Below are positions 9,086-18,253 of a DNA stretch of 64,000 nt, piece by piece (position 1 is the stretch's first letter; every line of letters starts with the position of its first letter). The notes under the pieces were generated by a model. The model worked only from the letters and a program-made list of their open reading frames with translations. It made no database searches and had not been told where the DNA came from. Origin of the DNA: SAR202 cluster bacterium. Lineage in GTDB: Bacteria; Chloroflexota; Dehalococcoidia; Lucifugimonadales; UBA826. The DNA lies in contig VFFS01000045.1 of NCBI GenBank assembly GCA_009392815.1, forward strand, positions 1-64,000. The letters are read 5' to 3'. A program made the translations under genes and the position numbers.

Positions 9086-9835
9086 ATGGACAGCCTCAAG
9101 GGACAAGTAGCGATAGTAACAGGTTCAGCAACAGGAATCGGGTACGGCATAGCAAAAAGACTTTCAGAGGAAGGCGCCAATATTGTGATGGTAGATTTTG
9201 ACCCTGAGATGGCCGAGCAGTCTGGCAGTGAGATGGCGGCGAGAGGAACAGAAGTAGAAATATCTATAGGTGATGTATCGGAACCCCAAACAGCACAAGA
9301 TGCTGTCAGAAAGGCTATAGATAAATGGGGGAAAATTGACATTTTGGTAAATAACGCAGGAATAGGTGGGATTAACGGCAACATATGGGAGTTGGACGTA
9401 GAAGAGCTAGACAGGGTCTATAGAACGAATTTCAGAGGAGTATTCTCTTTTTGTCATGAAGTCATTCCCCATATGATCGAAAGAGATTATGGTCGAGTGG
9501 TTAACATTGCTTCAATTGCAGGAAAAGAAGGAAATCCACGAATGGTCCCTTACTCCGCTACTAAAGCTGCTGTCATTGGCCTTACCAAATCTGTAGGAAA
9601 AGAGCTAGCCGGAACCGGAGTGTTAGTAAATTGTGTCACTCCTGCGGTGGTTCAAACCAGAATTTTAGACGAATTCACGCCTGAGCAAGTTCAATATATG
9701 GTTGACAGGATACCTGTAGGAAGAACCGGAGAAATAAGTGAAATAGCGGCTCTGGTAGCCTGGTTATCATCCTCAGAATGTTCATTCAGTACCGGTGCGG
9801 TATTTGACATCAGTGGTGGGAGAGCAACCTACTGA
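9086..9835 (+). CDS. short-chain dehydrogenase, FabG-like
   Basis: A 249-residue classical SDR. TGSATGIG lies at residues 12-19, NNAG at 89-92, and the catalytic set Ser143, Tyr156 and Lys160 (YSATK) is complete. The C-terminal GAVFDISGGRATY closes the fold as in 3-oxoacyl-ACP reductase relatives. It precedes a DapA-family gene by 33 bases, so the pair is probably an operon acting on a small hydroxy- or oxo-acid rather than in fatty acid synthesis; that is inference. Confidence 0.85.
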   Translation: MDSLKGQVAIVTGSATGIGYGIAKRLSEEGANIVMVDFDPEMAEQSGSEMAARGTEVEISIGDVSEPQTAQDAVRKAIDKWGKIDILVNNAGIGGINGNIWELDVEELDRVYRTNFRGVFSFCHEVIPHMIERDYGRVVNIASIAGKEGNPRMVPYSATKAAVIGLTKSVGKELAGTGVLVNCVTPAVVQTRILDEFTPEQVQYMVDRIPVGRTGEISEIAALVAWLSSSECSFSTGAVFDISGGRATY

Positions 9836-9868
9836 TGCTGATTATTACGATTTGACGAGGGTAAAAAT

Positions 9869-10759
9869 ATGACTGACAGATCATTTCGAGGACTTTTCCC
9901 GATTCTAGCTATGCCATTTGAAGAAAATGGTAATGTCGACGAGGAAGATCTCCGCAATGAAGTAGAGTTTTGTATATCGACCGGAGCCGACGGGTTAGGG
10001 CTAGCGATGGCGAGCGAAATGCCAAAACTGTCAGAATGCGAGAGAAGCTTGGCCGCAAAAACCGTAGTGAGTCAAGCAGATGGTCGAGCAAAGGTAGTCA
10101 TCAACACCAGTGCCTTAAGCACTGAACTAGCAATAAAAATGAGCCAAGATGCTGCAGATATAGGGGCGGATGCGATCATGATAATCCCACCCATAGGGGT
10201 CTCTGAATATGAAATAAGATCCCATTACGAGAGCATATCTAAGTCCGTTGAATTACCAATTTTCATTCAAGATGTCGACGTTGCCCCCGTGGCACCGGCT
10301 TTGGCGGCTCAATTAGCAAAAGACAATGAAAATATATGCTACGCCAAGGTAGAAACACTACCCACCCCTCCAAGAGTTTCTGAAGCTGTAATTAAAGGGG
10401 AGGGAAACTTGATCGTTTTTGGAGGAGCGGGCGGTAGTTTCTTGGTTGAGGAACTACTTAGGGGTGCTGTTGGAACGATGCCTTGGGTATCCATCCCAGA
10501 GGCATATAGAAAAACTTTAGACTTATTTTTTACCGGCCACACCGAAGATGCTAGATCCAACATAAACCAATTTGAACCTATTTTACGAACCCTTGCACAA
10601 CCTCAGGTATGTTTTTCGTTTACCAAAGAAATCCTCAAAATGCGAGGCGTCTTCAAAAATAGCAAGGTGCGTAAACCTTATGATATACCTGATGAGGCGG
10701 CGTTCATCGAACTACATAGAATGGTGGATGAATTGGGTCTAAGCAATCATAAATTCTAA
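9869..10759 (+). CDS. dihydrodipicolinate synthase-family aldolase/lyase
   Basis: A 296-residue TIM-barrel protein of the DapA/N-acetylneuraminate lyase family, which forms Schiff bases with 2-oxo acids. The likely Schiff-base lysine is Lys160 in CYAKVET. The usual tyrosine of the YNxP element is absent: the equivalent strand reads IFIQDVDVAP. The GADGLGLAMASE segment replaces the GTTGE motif of true DapA. It is therefore probably a catabolic lyase or decarboxylase, not lysine biosynthesis. GAGGG lies 7 bases before ATG. The gene ends in a 4-base tail-to-tail overlap with the MOSC gene. Confidence 0.8.
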   Translation: MTDRSFRGLFPILAMPFEENGNVDEEDLRNEVEFCISTGADGLGLAMASEMPKLSECERSLAAKTVVSQADGRAKVVINTSALSTELAIKMSQDAADIGADAIMIIPPIGVSEYEIRSHYESISKSVELPIFIQDVDVAPVAPALAAQLAKDNENICYAKVETLPTPPRVSEAVIKGEGNLIVFGGAGGSFLVEELLRGAVGTMPWVSIPEAYRKTLDLFFTGHTEDARSNINQFEPILRTLAQPQVCFSFTKEILKMRGVFKNSKVRKPYDIPDEAAFIELHRMVDELGLSNHKF

Positions 10760-11196
10760 GGTGTCACAGTAGCGATACTATCTCCATTTGAGATAATCCC
10801 ACCCTTCTCGGCAAACGCGAGCATACCTCGCTGTCCATCAAGTTCATCCTTCAATCCGTCTCGCAGTTCATCCATTCGCGAGCAAGGTTCGCAATCTCCG
10901 GTTATTCTGAGTATTACCTCAGACCCTATCGCAACTTTATCCCCATCTTTTAGTGCGCTGAAGTCCAAGCCTTCCACAGTTATATTCTCCCGAACATCTC
11001 CATCTCGCAGATCAAACTTACTGATAGTTTCCCGGTCCATCAAAAGTATCTGACGCTGAGTCCTCCGCCCATCAGCTCTTCTATGTCTATCCCCTTCTAT
11101 GCCCTCACCAGTGATTACTGTTGCATCGTCCACAATCTTCATCGGATCGCGGCTTCCAACACATAGCCTAAGTCCCACAACGGTTGCCTCAGTCAT
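10756..11196 (-). CDS. MOSC-domain protein
   Basis: A 146-residue single MOSC domain. Features are the GDRHRRADGRRTQRQILLMD segment, the GDVRENITVEGLDFSALKDGD core typical of the fold, and a late cysteine pair in CEPCSRMD. MOSC domains bind sulfur or molybdenum cofactor in sulfurases and Mo-enzymes such as YiiM/mARC; stand-alone copies are often of unknown function. AGGAGG lies 11 bases before ATG. The gene is transcribed towards the DapA-like gene. Confidence 0.85.
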   Translation of the reverse strand: MTEATVVGLRLCVGSRDPMKIVDDATVITGEGIEGDRHRRADGRRTQRQILLMDRETISKFDLRDGDVRENITVEGLDFSALKDGDKVAIGSEVILRITGDCEPCSRMDELRDGLKDELDGQRGMLAFAEKGGIISNGDSIATVTP

Positions 11197-11403
11197 AACA
11201 ATATCTGCCTCCTGTTCAAACCAATCAACTAGCTAATCAATTGATATATATCATTTCTCAAATTGATTCTACACTGTTACCTTTTAAAAACTTGTCACGT
11301 AAGCGCGATATAAACTTAGATGAAAATGTATAATCTGCCAACTTGGTATGTTCTTAAGTAATGAAATACATTTGACAATTAAATGATCCGAAGGGAGATC
11401 AAA

Positions 11404-12357
11404 ATGGCTAATCAAACAAAATCTGGTGGTGGTAACTTCGTATATGAGTTCGTTGAAAACTGGGAAAAAATACCTGAAGGGCTTTCTTGGCGTGAAACAG
11501 CAGGAGTTGCGACGGACTCTAATGACAACGTTTATGTTTTCAATCGAGGAGACCATCCAATGATGGTGTTCGACAGCGATGGTAATTTTCTTAAGTCATG
11601 GGGAGAGGGAATTTTTTCTCGCGCTCATGGAGTTAGCGTAGGTCCGGACGACACCTTATATTGCACTGATGACGGAGACCATACTGTCCGGCAGTGTACG
11701 CTGGATGGAAAAGTCCTCATGACCATAGGTGACGCAGGCAACCCTGCCGTTCCATTCAGCGGTAGCCCTTTTAACAGATGTACACATACAGCAACGGATC
11801 CAGACAACGGAGATATATTTGTAACAGACGGTTATGGGAACGGCCGAATTCACAAATACTCTCCTGATGGTAAGTTGATTACTTCCTGGGGTGGGCCAGG
11901 AGTCGGAGAAGGGGAATTCAACATAGTTCACAATATAGCCACAGACAAAAACGGATATCTTTACGTTTGTGACAGAGAAAATCACCGAGTTCAGGTATTT
12001 GACAAACATGGAAATTTTGAGGCTGTATGGGCAAATATTCATCGTCCGTGTGCTATATACATAGATGATGACAGCCAGATGGTATATGTCGCCGAACTGG
12101 GATGGGGAACTCCAATCAGTCAAGCTGTTCCTAATATAGGTCCAAGGGTCAGTGTTCTAGATACCAGCGGAAATGTTGTTGAAAGAATAGGGCATATGGG
12201 CTACGGACTAGGAGTCGGCCAGTTTGTCGCGCCACATGGTTTGTGTCTCGATTCAAATCTGAGTATTTATGTGGCTGAAGTAGCAAGAACGAATATCAGC
12301 CACTATTCCACTCCACCAGAAGTTGTCCGCAGTTTCCAAAAACTAGTAAAAATATAG
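11404..12357 (+). CDS. NHL-repeat beta-propeller protein
   Basis: A 317-residue protein made of repeated NHL units. Examples are GVATDSNDNVYVFNRGDHPMMVFD, the GVSVGPDDTLYCTDDGDHTV stretch, IATDKNGYLYVCDRENHRVQVFD and GLCLDSNLSIYVAEVA. Six blades are likely. No signal peptide is seen, so it is probably cytoplasmic. Such proteins include peptidylglycine-lyase-like and lactonase-like enzymes. I set the start at 11404 because AAGGGAG lies 7 bases before that ATG. It is followed after 104 bases by the DUF3500 gene. Confidence 0.8.
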   Translation: MANQTKSGGGNFVYEFVENWEKIPEGLSWRETAGVATDSNDNVYVFNRGDHPMMVFDSDGNFLKSWGEGIFSRAHGVSVGPDDTLYCTDDGDHTVRQCTLDGKVLMTIGDAGNPAVPFSGSPFNRCTHTATDPDNGDIFVTDGYGNGRIHKYSPDGKLITSWGGPGVGEGEFNIVHNIATDKNGYLYVCDRENHRVQVFDKHGNFEAVWANIHRPCAIYIDDDSQMVYVAELGWGTPISQAVPNIGPRVSVLDTSGNVVERIGHMGYGLGVGQFVAPHGLCLDSNLSIYVAEVARTNISHYSTPPEVVRSFQKLVKI

Positions 12358-12461
12358 AGGAACTTTGTCAACAATACTGACAGAAAACCCGCCGAATGCT
12401 AACCTAGGGCACGTAGTCAAAAACTGGGCTATTTCGCAGAGACAATATGGGAGGATTGATA

Positions 12462-13454
12462 ATGGCAACATCACATAGTCATTCAGAAACGTCTTTGGTT
12501 GACAGAATGAATGAGGCAGGAAAGAAATTTCTCAATGGTTTGTCTTCCGATCAGAAAGACAAGGCATGCTTTGAATATCTCGATGGCGAAAGAATTTTTT
12601 GGTATTACCCGCCTATGAACAGGCATGGACTCGCACTACGCGACATGGATGGATCACAACGAGAATTGGCCTTTGACTTAATGTCCACGGGCCTGACCGA
12701 AACCTCATATCAACAAGCTCGAAAAATTATTGATTTGGAAACAGTCCTTGGACCGCTAGAAAAGGAACGGGGAGTGATATCTTTTAAGCGAGATCCTGAA
12801 CTTTATTACTTCACGATCTTCGGAGATCCGGGTGGTGACGGACCATGGTCTTGGAGAACAGAAGGGCATCATGTTTCCCTGCATTTTAGCGTCTGGAAAG
12901 ATGAAGTTATATCTATGACTCCATTCTTTTTTGGAGCTAATCCTGCTGAAGTTCCCTCCGGACCGCAGTCTGGACTCAGGATCTTGAGTGATAGAGAAGA
13001 TATAGCATTTGACCTACTAAAAAGCCTAGATAACGGTCAGCAAAAAAGAGCAATCATATATGACGATGCCCCATGGGACATACTGACCTACAATAGTTCA
13101 AAAGTCAGTCTACCAAGAGAAGAAGGATTGCCAATTTCCAAGATGGACGGTACGCAGAAAGGAATTGTGAAAAATTTAATTTCAGAATATATAAACCAGG
13201 TACCTTCAGAGTTGGCAGACAAAAAGATGTCAGAATTGAATCAATATGGCATTGAAAATGTCCATTTTGCCTGGGGTGGGGGGAAATCAGCCGGGGAGGA
13301 ACACTATTACAGGCTTCACGGTGGCAATTTTGTTGTTGAATTCGATAACCGCCAAAATGGTGCAAATCATATCCACTCTGTATGGAGGGACGTGAGCAAT
13401 GATTTCGCTGAAGACATAATGAGAGAACATTTACTCGCCTACCACGTTCTTTAA
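12462..13454 (+). CDS. DUF3500 family protein
   Basis: A 330-residue protein matching DUF3500 by pattern: the N-terminal LSSDQKDKACFEY, ERIFWYYPPMNRHGLALRDM, the WSWRTEGHHVSLHFSVW core, and the C-terminal HFAWGG and HYYRLHGGNFVVEFDN blocks. The family has no assigned reaction. The many conserved His, Trp and Asp residues suggest a binding or catalytic pocket. I use ATG 12462 because GGGAGGA lies just upstream. The gene is last before a strong terminator. Confidence 0.75.
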   Translation: MATSHSHSETSLVDRMNEAGKKFLNGLSSDQKDKACFEYLDGERIFWYYPPMNRHGLALRDMDGSQRELAFDLMSTGLTETSYQQARKIIDLETVLGPLEKERGVISFKRDPELYYFTIFGDPGGDGPWSWRTEGHHVSLHFSVWKDEVISMTPFFFGANPAEVPSGPQSGLRILSDREDIAFDLLKSLDNGQQKRAIIYDDAPWDILTYNSSKVSLPREEGLPISKMDGTQKGIVKNLISEYINQVPSELADKKMSELNQYGIENVHFAWGGGKSAGEEHYYRLHGGNFVVEFDNRQNGANHIHSVWRDVSNDFAEDIMREHLLAYHVL

Positions 13455-13475
13455 AGAACATCATTAGTTATAGCA

Positions 13476-13510
13476 ACAAAAAGGGCGTCCAGTTGGACGC
13501 CCTTTTTTCT
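13476..13510. terminator. bidirectional rho-independent terminator
   Basis: A 10-base perfect stem (AAGGGCGTCC and its complement) with a 4-base AGTT loop is followed by a T-run on the plus strand and preceded by an A-run, so it works in both directions. It separates the convergent DUF3500 and dnaK genes. Confidence 0.92.
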
Positions 13511-13527
13511 TTTGAACCTATCGGCAG

Positions 13528-15426
13528 TTATACTTCCCTAAATTCACCCTCCACTGTATTGTCAGGATCCTGATCAGTCCCTTCAGCTCCTTCAGGACCA
13601 CTCTCTTCAACAGGATCACCTGCATTACTATAGACTTCCTGGCCAACCTTTTGAACGGTTTCTTGAAGTTGTTGCAACGAAGATTCAATTAAGGAAATAT
13701 CTTCCCCTTCAAGCGCAGATTTTACAGACTGTACTGCTGTATCTATCTCTAATCTCAAATCATCAGAAATTTTGTCTTCGTTTTCCTTAACTAATGTCTC
13801 TGCTGCATAAACTGCGCTTTCAGCACCGTTACGTACCTCAACTCCATGACGTTTATTCTCGTCTTCTTCAGCGTGCTGTTCAGCTTCATCAACCATCCTA
13901 TCTATCTCATCTTGAGAAAGACCCGAACTGGCTGTGATAGTGATGCTCTGCTCTTTTCCAGTACCTTTGTCCTGTGCGGATACGTTTAATATGCCGTTCG
14001 CGTCTATATCAAATGTAACTTCCACTTGTGGTACTCCCCTTGCTGCAGGAAGAATACCATCCAAATTAAATCTCCCAATGGTTTTGTTCTCGCCAGCCAT
14101 GGGTCTCTCACCCTGAAGAACATGAACTTCCACAGAAGGTTGATTATCTGACGCAGTTGTAAAAGTTTCACTCTTGGAAGTTGGAATGGTGGTATTACGA
14201 GGAATAAGAGGAGTTGTGACACTACCAAGCGTTTCAATTCCAAGCGTCAACGGAGTCACATCAAGGAGCAATATATCTTGAACATCTCCTTGAAGTACTC
14301 CTGCCTGTATGGCAGCCCCGACCCCCACAACTTCATCTGGATTGACTCCCTGATGGGATTCCTTACCAAAATATTCTTCCACAGCCTGCTGAACTGCTGG
14401 CATTCTTGTCATTCCACCAACCAGAATAATTTCGTCTATATCTCCTTTAGGCACCCCGGCATCTTCAATAGCCTGCTTGCAAGGCTCTATGGAACTCTTT
14501 ATAAGATCTTCAACCAATTGCTCTAGGGTGGAGCGCTGAAGAGTCTCCACCAAATGTTTGGGGCCTGAAGCATCTGCCGTAATAAACGGCAAATTGATTT
14601 CGGTCTGCATTAGGGTGGATAGCTCTATTTTAGCCCTCTCGGCAGACTCCCGCAGCCTCTGAAGCGCCATACGATCAGTCTTTAAATCAATACCCTGGTC
14701 CTGTTTGAATTTTTCGCAAATCCAGTCAATGATTACCTGGTCGAAGTCATCACCACCTAAATGAGTATCACCGTTAGTGGCTTTTACTTCAAAAACACCG
14801 TCTCCCATTTGCAAAACGGTTATGTCAAAAGTTCCTCCGCCCAGGTCAAAAACAGCAATCGTTTGATCCTTATCATTTTCCAATCCATAAGCCAGGGCTG
14901 CAGCTGTGGGTTCATTAATTATCCTCAAAACCTCAAGACCTGCTATCTTCCCTGCGTCACGAGTAGCGTTTCGTTGGCTATCGTTAAAATAGGCTGGGAC
15001 AGTTATTACAGCCTGTGTTATATCCTCTCCCAATTTAGCTTCAGCATCTTGTTTTAATTTCTGCAACACCATCGCAGATATCTCAGGAGGTGCGTAAGTT
15101 TTACCTCCCATTTCAACGTGAGCGTCCCCATTTGAATGAGAGACAACTTTATACGGGACAAGTGACTTATTACGCTCAACCGACTCATCGTCAAATTTCA
15201 TGCCCATAAAGCGCTTTGCAGAAAAGACCGTATTATCCGGATTAGTCACGGCTTGTCTCTTTGCAGTTGTCCCAACGTACCTTTCATCAGACCGAGGATT
15301 TATACCAACGACAGACGGGGTCGTTCGAGTCCCCTCTGCGTTCTCAATAACCCTTGGTTCACCGCCCTCAATAACTGCCATACACGAATTAGTGGTACCT
15401 AAATCAATACCGAGTATCTTCGGCAT
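13528..15426 (-). CDS. dnaK: molecular chaperone DnaK (Hsp70)
   Basis: A 632-residue Hsp70 that folds proteins in an ATP cycle with DnaJ and GrpE. The nucleotide-binding domain opens with [17 protein letters not shown] and contains [13 protein letters not shown] and the [11 protein letters not shown] segment. The substrate-binding domain includes [15 protein letters not shown]. The C-terminal tail is acidic, ending EGEFREV. The ATG shares one base with the grpE stop codon (TAATG), so translation is probably coupled. No dnaJ lies in this cluster. Confidence 0.97.
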   Translation of the reverse strand: MPKILGIDLGTTNSCMAVIEGGEPRVIENAEGTRTTPSVVGINPRSDERYVGTTAKRQAVTNPDNTVFSAKRFMGMKFDDESVERNKSLVPYKVVSHSNGDAHVEMGGKTYAPPEISAMVLQKLKQDAEAKLGEDITQAVITVPAYFNDSQRNATRDAGKIAGLEVLRIINEPTAAALAYGLENDKDQTIAVFDLGGGTFDITVLQMGDGVFEVKATNGDTHLGGDDFDQVIIDWICEKFKQDQGIDLKTDRMALQRLRESAERAKIELSTLMQTEINLPFITADASGPKHLVETLQRSTLEQLVEDLIKSSIEPCKQAIEDAGVPKGDIDEIILVGGMTRMPAVQQAVEEYFGKESHQGVNPDEVVGVGAAIQAGVLQGDVQDILLLDVTPLTLGIETLGSVTTPLIPRNTTIPTSKSETFTTASDNQPSVEVHVLQGERPMAGENKTIGRFNLDGILPAARGVPQVEVTFDIDANGILNVSAQDKGTGKEQSITITASSGLSQDEIDRMVDEAEQHAEEDENKRHGVEVRNGAESAVYAAETLVKENEDKISDDLRLEIDTAVQSVKSALEGEDISLIESSLQQLQETVQKVGQEVYSNAGDPVEESGPEGAEGTDQDPDNTVEGEFREV

Positions 15427-16046
15427 TAGTTTTCCTCCTGTTCATCTACCTGTTTTTCTGAATCTATTTTTTCCTCTTCGATATTCTTTGCTTGCGCTAC
15501 AACGACTCGGGCAGGTCTAAGTATCCTGTCATTGAGCTTGTAACCATCTTGTATAACATTAACTATTGTCCCTTCTTCTTCGCATCGTTCTTCATACATG
15601 ATCGCTTCATGCTGATATGGATCAAACTGTTCTCCTATGGCTATTATTTTTTGAACTCCTTCCATTTCGAGGGAATTTGATAAATTTCTGGCTACAAGGG
15701 AAATACCCTCTATCCAAGTTTCATCAGCATCGTCGGGAAGATTATCAATAGCCCTACTCAAGTCATCAGCAACACCCAAAAATCTACTTAGAATCCCGAA
15801 TTTAACAGTTCGTCGCGATTCCTCCAGTTCCTGGGAAGCACGCTGCCTGTAGTTAACAAGATCAGCCTGAGCCCTCTGAGCTATCGACCTGAATTGTTCC
15901 TTCTCTCTAATGGCTTCCTCAAATGTTTCTTGAGAAAGTAGGCTGTCACTAGAATCACCATTCTCATTAGATTCACAATTCGGATCACCTGCCTGATCTT
16001 CACCGGGCGTCTCATCTATAGAATCCTTATTCATTTCCTCACTCAA
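15426..16046 (-). CDS. grpE: nucleotide exchange factor GrpE
   Basis: A 206-residue cochaperone that releases ADP from DnaK. An acidic, disordered N-terminus is followed by a long coiled-coil helix (residues about 40-90, including [20 protein letters not shown]) and a C-terminal beta domain with [13 protein letters not shown] and [17 protein letters not shown], both diagnostic. The gene lies between hspR and dnaK and overlaps dnaK by one base. Confidence 0.95.
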   Translation of the reverse strand: MSEEMNKDSIDETPGEDQAGDPNCESNENGDSSDSLLSQETFEEAIREKEQFRSIAQRAQADLVNYRQRASQELEESRRTVKFGILSRFLGVADDLSRAIDNLPDDADETWIEGISLVARNLSNSLEMEGVQKIIAIGEQFDPYQHEAIMYEERCEEEGTIVNVIQDGYKLNDRILRPARVVVAQAKNIEEEKIDSEKQVDEQEEN

Positions 16047-16100
16047 TAAAACAACTCCATTAAAATATGTATCAGGTATGCAGCAGACCTAGAAATAGAT

Positions 16101-16562
16101 TCAGGCTGGATTAACCCTCAAAACTGAAAACATCTCGTTAAGGCAATCCTCCAAGTAGGATTTCAGATCACTTTTTTCTGCCTGATTCAACCCAGATTTG
16201 ATCTTCAACATTTGATTAAACATTCCAAGCGCTAGTTCTACCCCAGCGATATTCAATCCAAGATCTCCCACCAGATGCTTTATCAAACGCAGACGGACAA
16301 TGTCTTCTTCTGAATACAGCCTTAGCATTCCAACTGTACGTGAGGGCCTAACAAGCCCGGCACGCTCATACTTCCTTAAAGTCTGTGGATGCATCTCCAA
16401 AAGCCTGGCAGCAACACTTATGACATACAGACCATCCTCTGTAATCCCATGTTGGGAGTTTCTGACTGGCACAGAAGGTATTCCTACCTCTAACCTAATT
16501 AATCTCCTTCTAGGAGGAACCCCTTGTCGGCGTCCAATACGGCTAGAATTTCTATTGACCAT
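16101..16562 (-). CDS. hspR: MerR-family heat-shock regulator HspR
   Basis: A 153-residue regulator with a winged helix-turn-helix at residues 46-80 (YVISVAARLLEMHPQTLRKY, then ERAGLVRPSRT), which is the HspR signature, followed by a helical dimerisation region. The N-terminus carries an arginine-rich extension of about 45 residues not typical of actinobacterial HspR. HspR represses the dnaK operon and uses DnaK as co-repressor. Here it is the first gene, ahead of grpE and dnaK, with 54 bases to grpE. A possible minus-strand -10 (TATTAT) lies at 16608-16613. Confidence 0.85.
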   Translation of the reverse strand: MVNRNSSRIGRRQGVPPRRRLIRLEVGIPSVPVRNSQHGITEDGLYVISVAARLLEMHPQTLRKYERAGLVRPSRTVGMLRLYSEEDIVRLRLIKHLVGDLGLNIAGVELALGMFNQMLKIKSGLNQAEKSDLKSYLEDCLNEMFSVLRVNPA

Positions 16563-16575
16563 ATATACTAGTTAT

Positions 16576-16588
16576 CTCAACTTTTGAG
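16576..16588 (-). promoter_or_regulatory. candidate HspR operator
   Basis: CTCAA-CTT-TTGAG is a perfect 5-base inverted repeat lying 13 bases before the hspR start. The half-sites match those of the HAIR operator of HspR, but their order is reversed and the spacer is 3 rather than 7 bases. No classical HAIR or CIRCE sequence is visible upstream of hspR or grpE. Confidence 0.35.
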
Positions 16589-16676
16589 TAGAAATCAAAA
16601 ACGACCCATAATAAGAAAGTTGGTTTACCCGTCGAAACGTTACGCTAGTTATTGTTTCAGGAAGCAATGGTAATAG

Positions 16677-16705
16677 TTGACTCGATCCATGTCAACTTCT
16701 ATAAC
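16677..16705 (+). promoter_or_regulatory. sigma70-type promoter for the HAD/DUF6282 operon
   Basis: TTGACT and TATAAC are separated by exactly 17 bases, close to the housekeeping consensus. Transcription would begin near 16712 and give a leader of roughly 65 bases before the HAD gene. Confidence 0.6.
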
Positions 16706-16777
16706 ATTATCCGGTTCCTACACAATGATGAAAATATCTAAACTAGACTTCCCACAAAAAACTTAGGGAGCATTTCA

Positions 16778-17422
16778 CTGAATCCCAAACTAATTATTTT
16801 TGACTGTGACGGTGTTCTTGTTGACAGTGAGCCCATATCCAACAGAGTGCTGGCCGATTTACTGTCCGAAATTGGTATAGCAATGACATACGAAGAATCT
16901 CTAAAACTATTTCTTGGAAAGTCTTGGATAGATTCATTGCTGATCATTAATAAATTGTTAGGAAGGGAGCCCCCACCAGATCTATATGAAATTTATACAG
17001 AAAGGATGTTTCGAGAGTTCGATAATCATTTGCTACCTGTTCCAGGGATCAATCAGGTCCTCCAGTCAATTACTTCGGACTACTGTGTGGCATCAAGCGG
17101 ACCCCACATAAAAATACGGAAAACTCTTGGCGTCACAGGACTTTTACCTTTATTTGAAGGAAAAATATTCAGCTCTACTGACGTGGAAAATGGAAAGCCA
17201 GAACCGGACCTTTTCCTGCACGCTTGCGACGTTATGGGCTACACTCCCAAACAAACTATCGTTATTGAAGATTCTCCCGCTGGTGTACAAGCTGCAATAT
17301 CAGCGGAAATGAAAGTTTTTATGTACAAGCCTTTCCAAGATAAAAAAGACTTGAGTGATAATAGCGAAGTTACAACATTCAATTCCATGAGCTTGCTAAC
17401 GCGAATTATAGACAGGGCATAG
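16778..17422 (+). CDS. HAD-superfamily phosphatase (CTG start proposed)
   Basis: A 214-residue HAD hydrolase of the beta-phosphoglucomutase/phosphatase type. Motif I FDCDGVLVDSEP lies directly after the proposed start, motif II is in VASSGP, and motif IV is VIEDSPAGVQAA. The only ATG/GTG start downstream (GTG 16847) would remove motif I and both catalytic aspartates. The frame is open only back to a TAA at 16739-16741 and contains no ATG, GTG or TTG before the motif. AGGGAG at 16765-16770 sits 7 bases before CTG 16778, which I take as the start. It is followed after 6 bases by the DUF6282 gene. Confidence 0.82.
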   Translation: MNPKLIIFDCDGVLVDSEPISNRVLADLLSEIGIAMTYEESLKLFLGKSWIDSLLIINKLLGREPPPDLYEIYTERMFREFDNHLLPVPGINQVLQSITSDYCVASSGPHIKIRKTLGVTGLLPLFEGKIFSSTDVENGKPEPDLFLHACDVMGYTPKQTIVIEDSPAGVQAAISAEMKVFMYKPFQDKKDLSDNSEVTTFNSMSLLTRIIDRA

Positions 17423-17428
17423 TTACAA

Positions 17429-18253
17429 ATGAACAACGAAGTCATTGAAATAGTTAAAGGATCCTTCGATCTCCGTGTTAATTCAGGCCCTGATACCCAA
17501 GAACGAAGGTTGAATGTTTTGGATACCGCAAGGGCAGCCTATGAAGGTGGTCTCGGGGGATTCGTTCTAAAATCTCCCGACTACCCAACAATGCCTCTTG
17601 CAAGTGTATTGGACCAAATGTACCCAGGCTTACAAGTCCTTGGGTCCATCACGCTGAACAAATCAATTGGGGGAATAAACCCCACCGCAGTACAAGTTTC
17701 AGCAGATCTAGGAGCCAAAATTGTTTGGATGCCTAACTCCAAAACATGTGATCAAAGTGTGAGCGATATTTCAGAGACTGTAGTAAAAATAATGGACTCG
17801 GAAAGTAATATTCTTTCTGAAGTTGTTGACGTACTGGACATAATTGCCGCAGAAGATATGGTTCTTGCTTCCGGACACATATCACATGGTGACACGATTA
17901 AACTTTTTGAAGAGGCCAAAATTAGAGGCGTCAAAAAAATGATAGCTACTCATCCATTTGGGAACTCCACCAACACAGAAATGGAAGAAATTGCGTCTAC
18001 AGGAGCCTATATAGAATTCGCCTTCCTATCATGCATGCCCACAGAGCAAACCATGAGTCCGCGGATCATGTGCGAGCAAATCTTGCAATTGGGGGTAGAA
18101 AAATGCCTAGTTACTACTGACTTTGGCAATTGGACAAACCCGCCGCCTGCTGAAGGAATGAGAATGGCAGTGGCATCATTACTCGATTCCGGAATGTCTG
18201 TAGACGATGTGACTAAACTCGTAAAGCATAATCCACAAAAAATTATCAGCTAG
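17429..18253 (+). CDS. DUF6282-family amidohydrolase-like protein with altered metal site
   Basis: A 274-residue TIM-barrel-type protein. Family members usually begin with DLHVHSGP, where both histidines bind metal; here residues 14-20 read DLRVNSG, so both are replaced (Arg16, Asn18). The following VLKSPDYPT also departs from the usual VLKSHxxPT. The rest is kept: SGHISHGD, IATHPFGN and TTDFGNWTNPPPAEGMRM. Either the protein uses a different metal set or it is no longer a hydrolase. It is translated just after the HAD phosphatase. The 3-prime end overlaps the DUF423 gene by 8 bases, tail to tail. Confidence 0.7.
   Translation: MNNEVIEIVKGSFDLRVNSGPDTQERRLNVLDTARAAYEGGLGGFVLKSPDYPTMPLASVLDQMYPGLQVLGSITLNKSIGGINPTAVQVSADLGAKIVWMPNSKTCDQSVSDISETVVKIMDSESNILSEVVDVLDIIAAEDMVLASGHISHGDTIKLFEEAKIRGVKKMIATHPFGNSTNTEMEEIASTGAYIEFAFLSCMPTEQTMSPRIMCEQILQLGVEKCLVTTDFGNWTNPPPAEGMRMAVASLLDSGMSVDDVTKLVKHNPQKIIS

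Noticed and set aside
16563-16640. Classical HAIR or CIRCE operator upstream of hspR
   Set aside because: Neither TTGAGT-N7-ACTCAA nor TTAGCACTC-N9-GAGTGCTAA is present; only a reversed-order repeat is seen.
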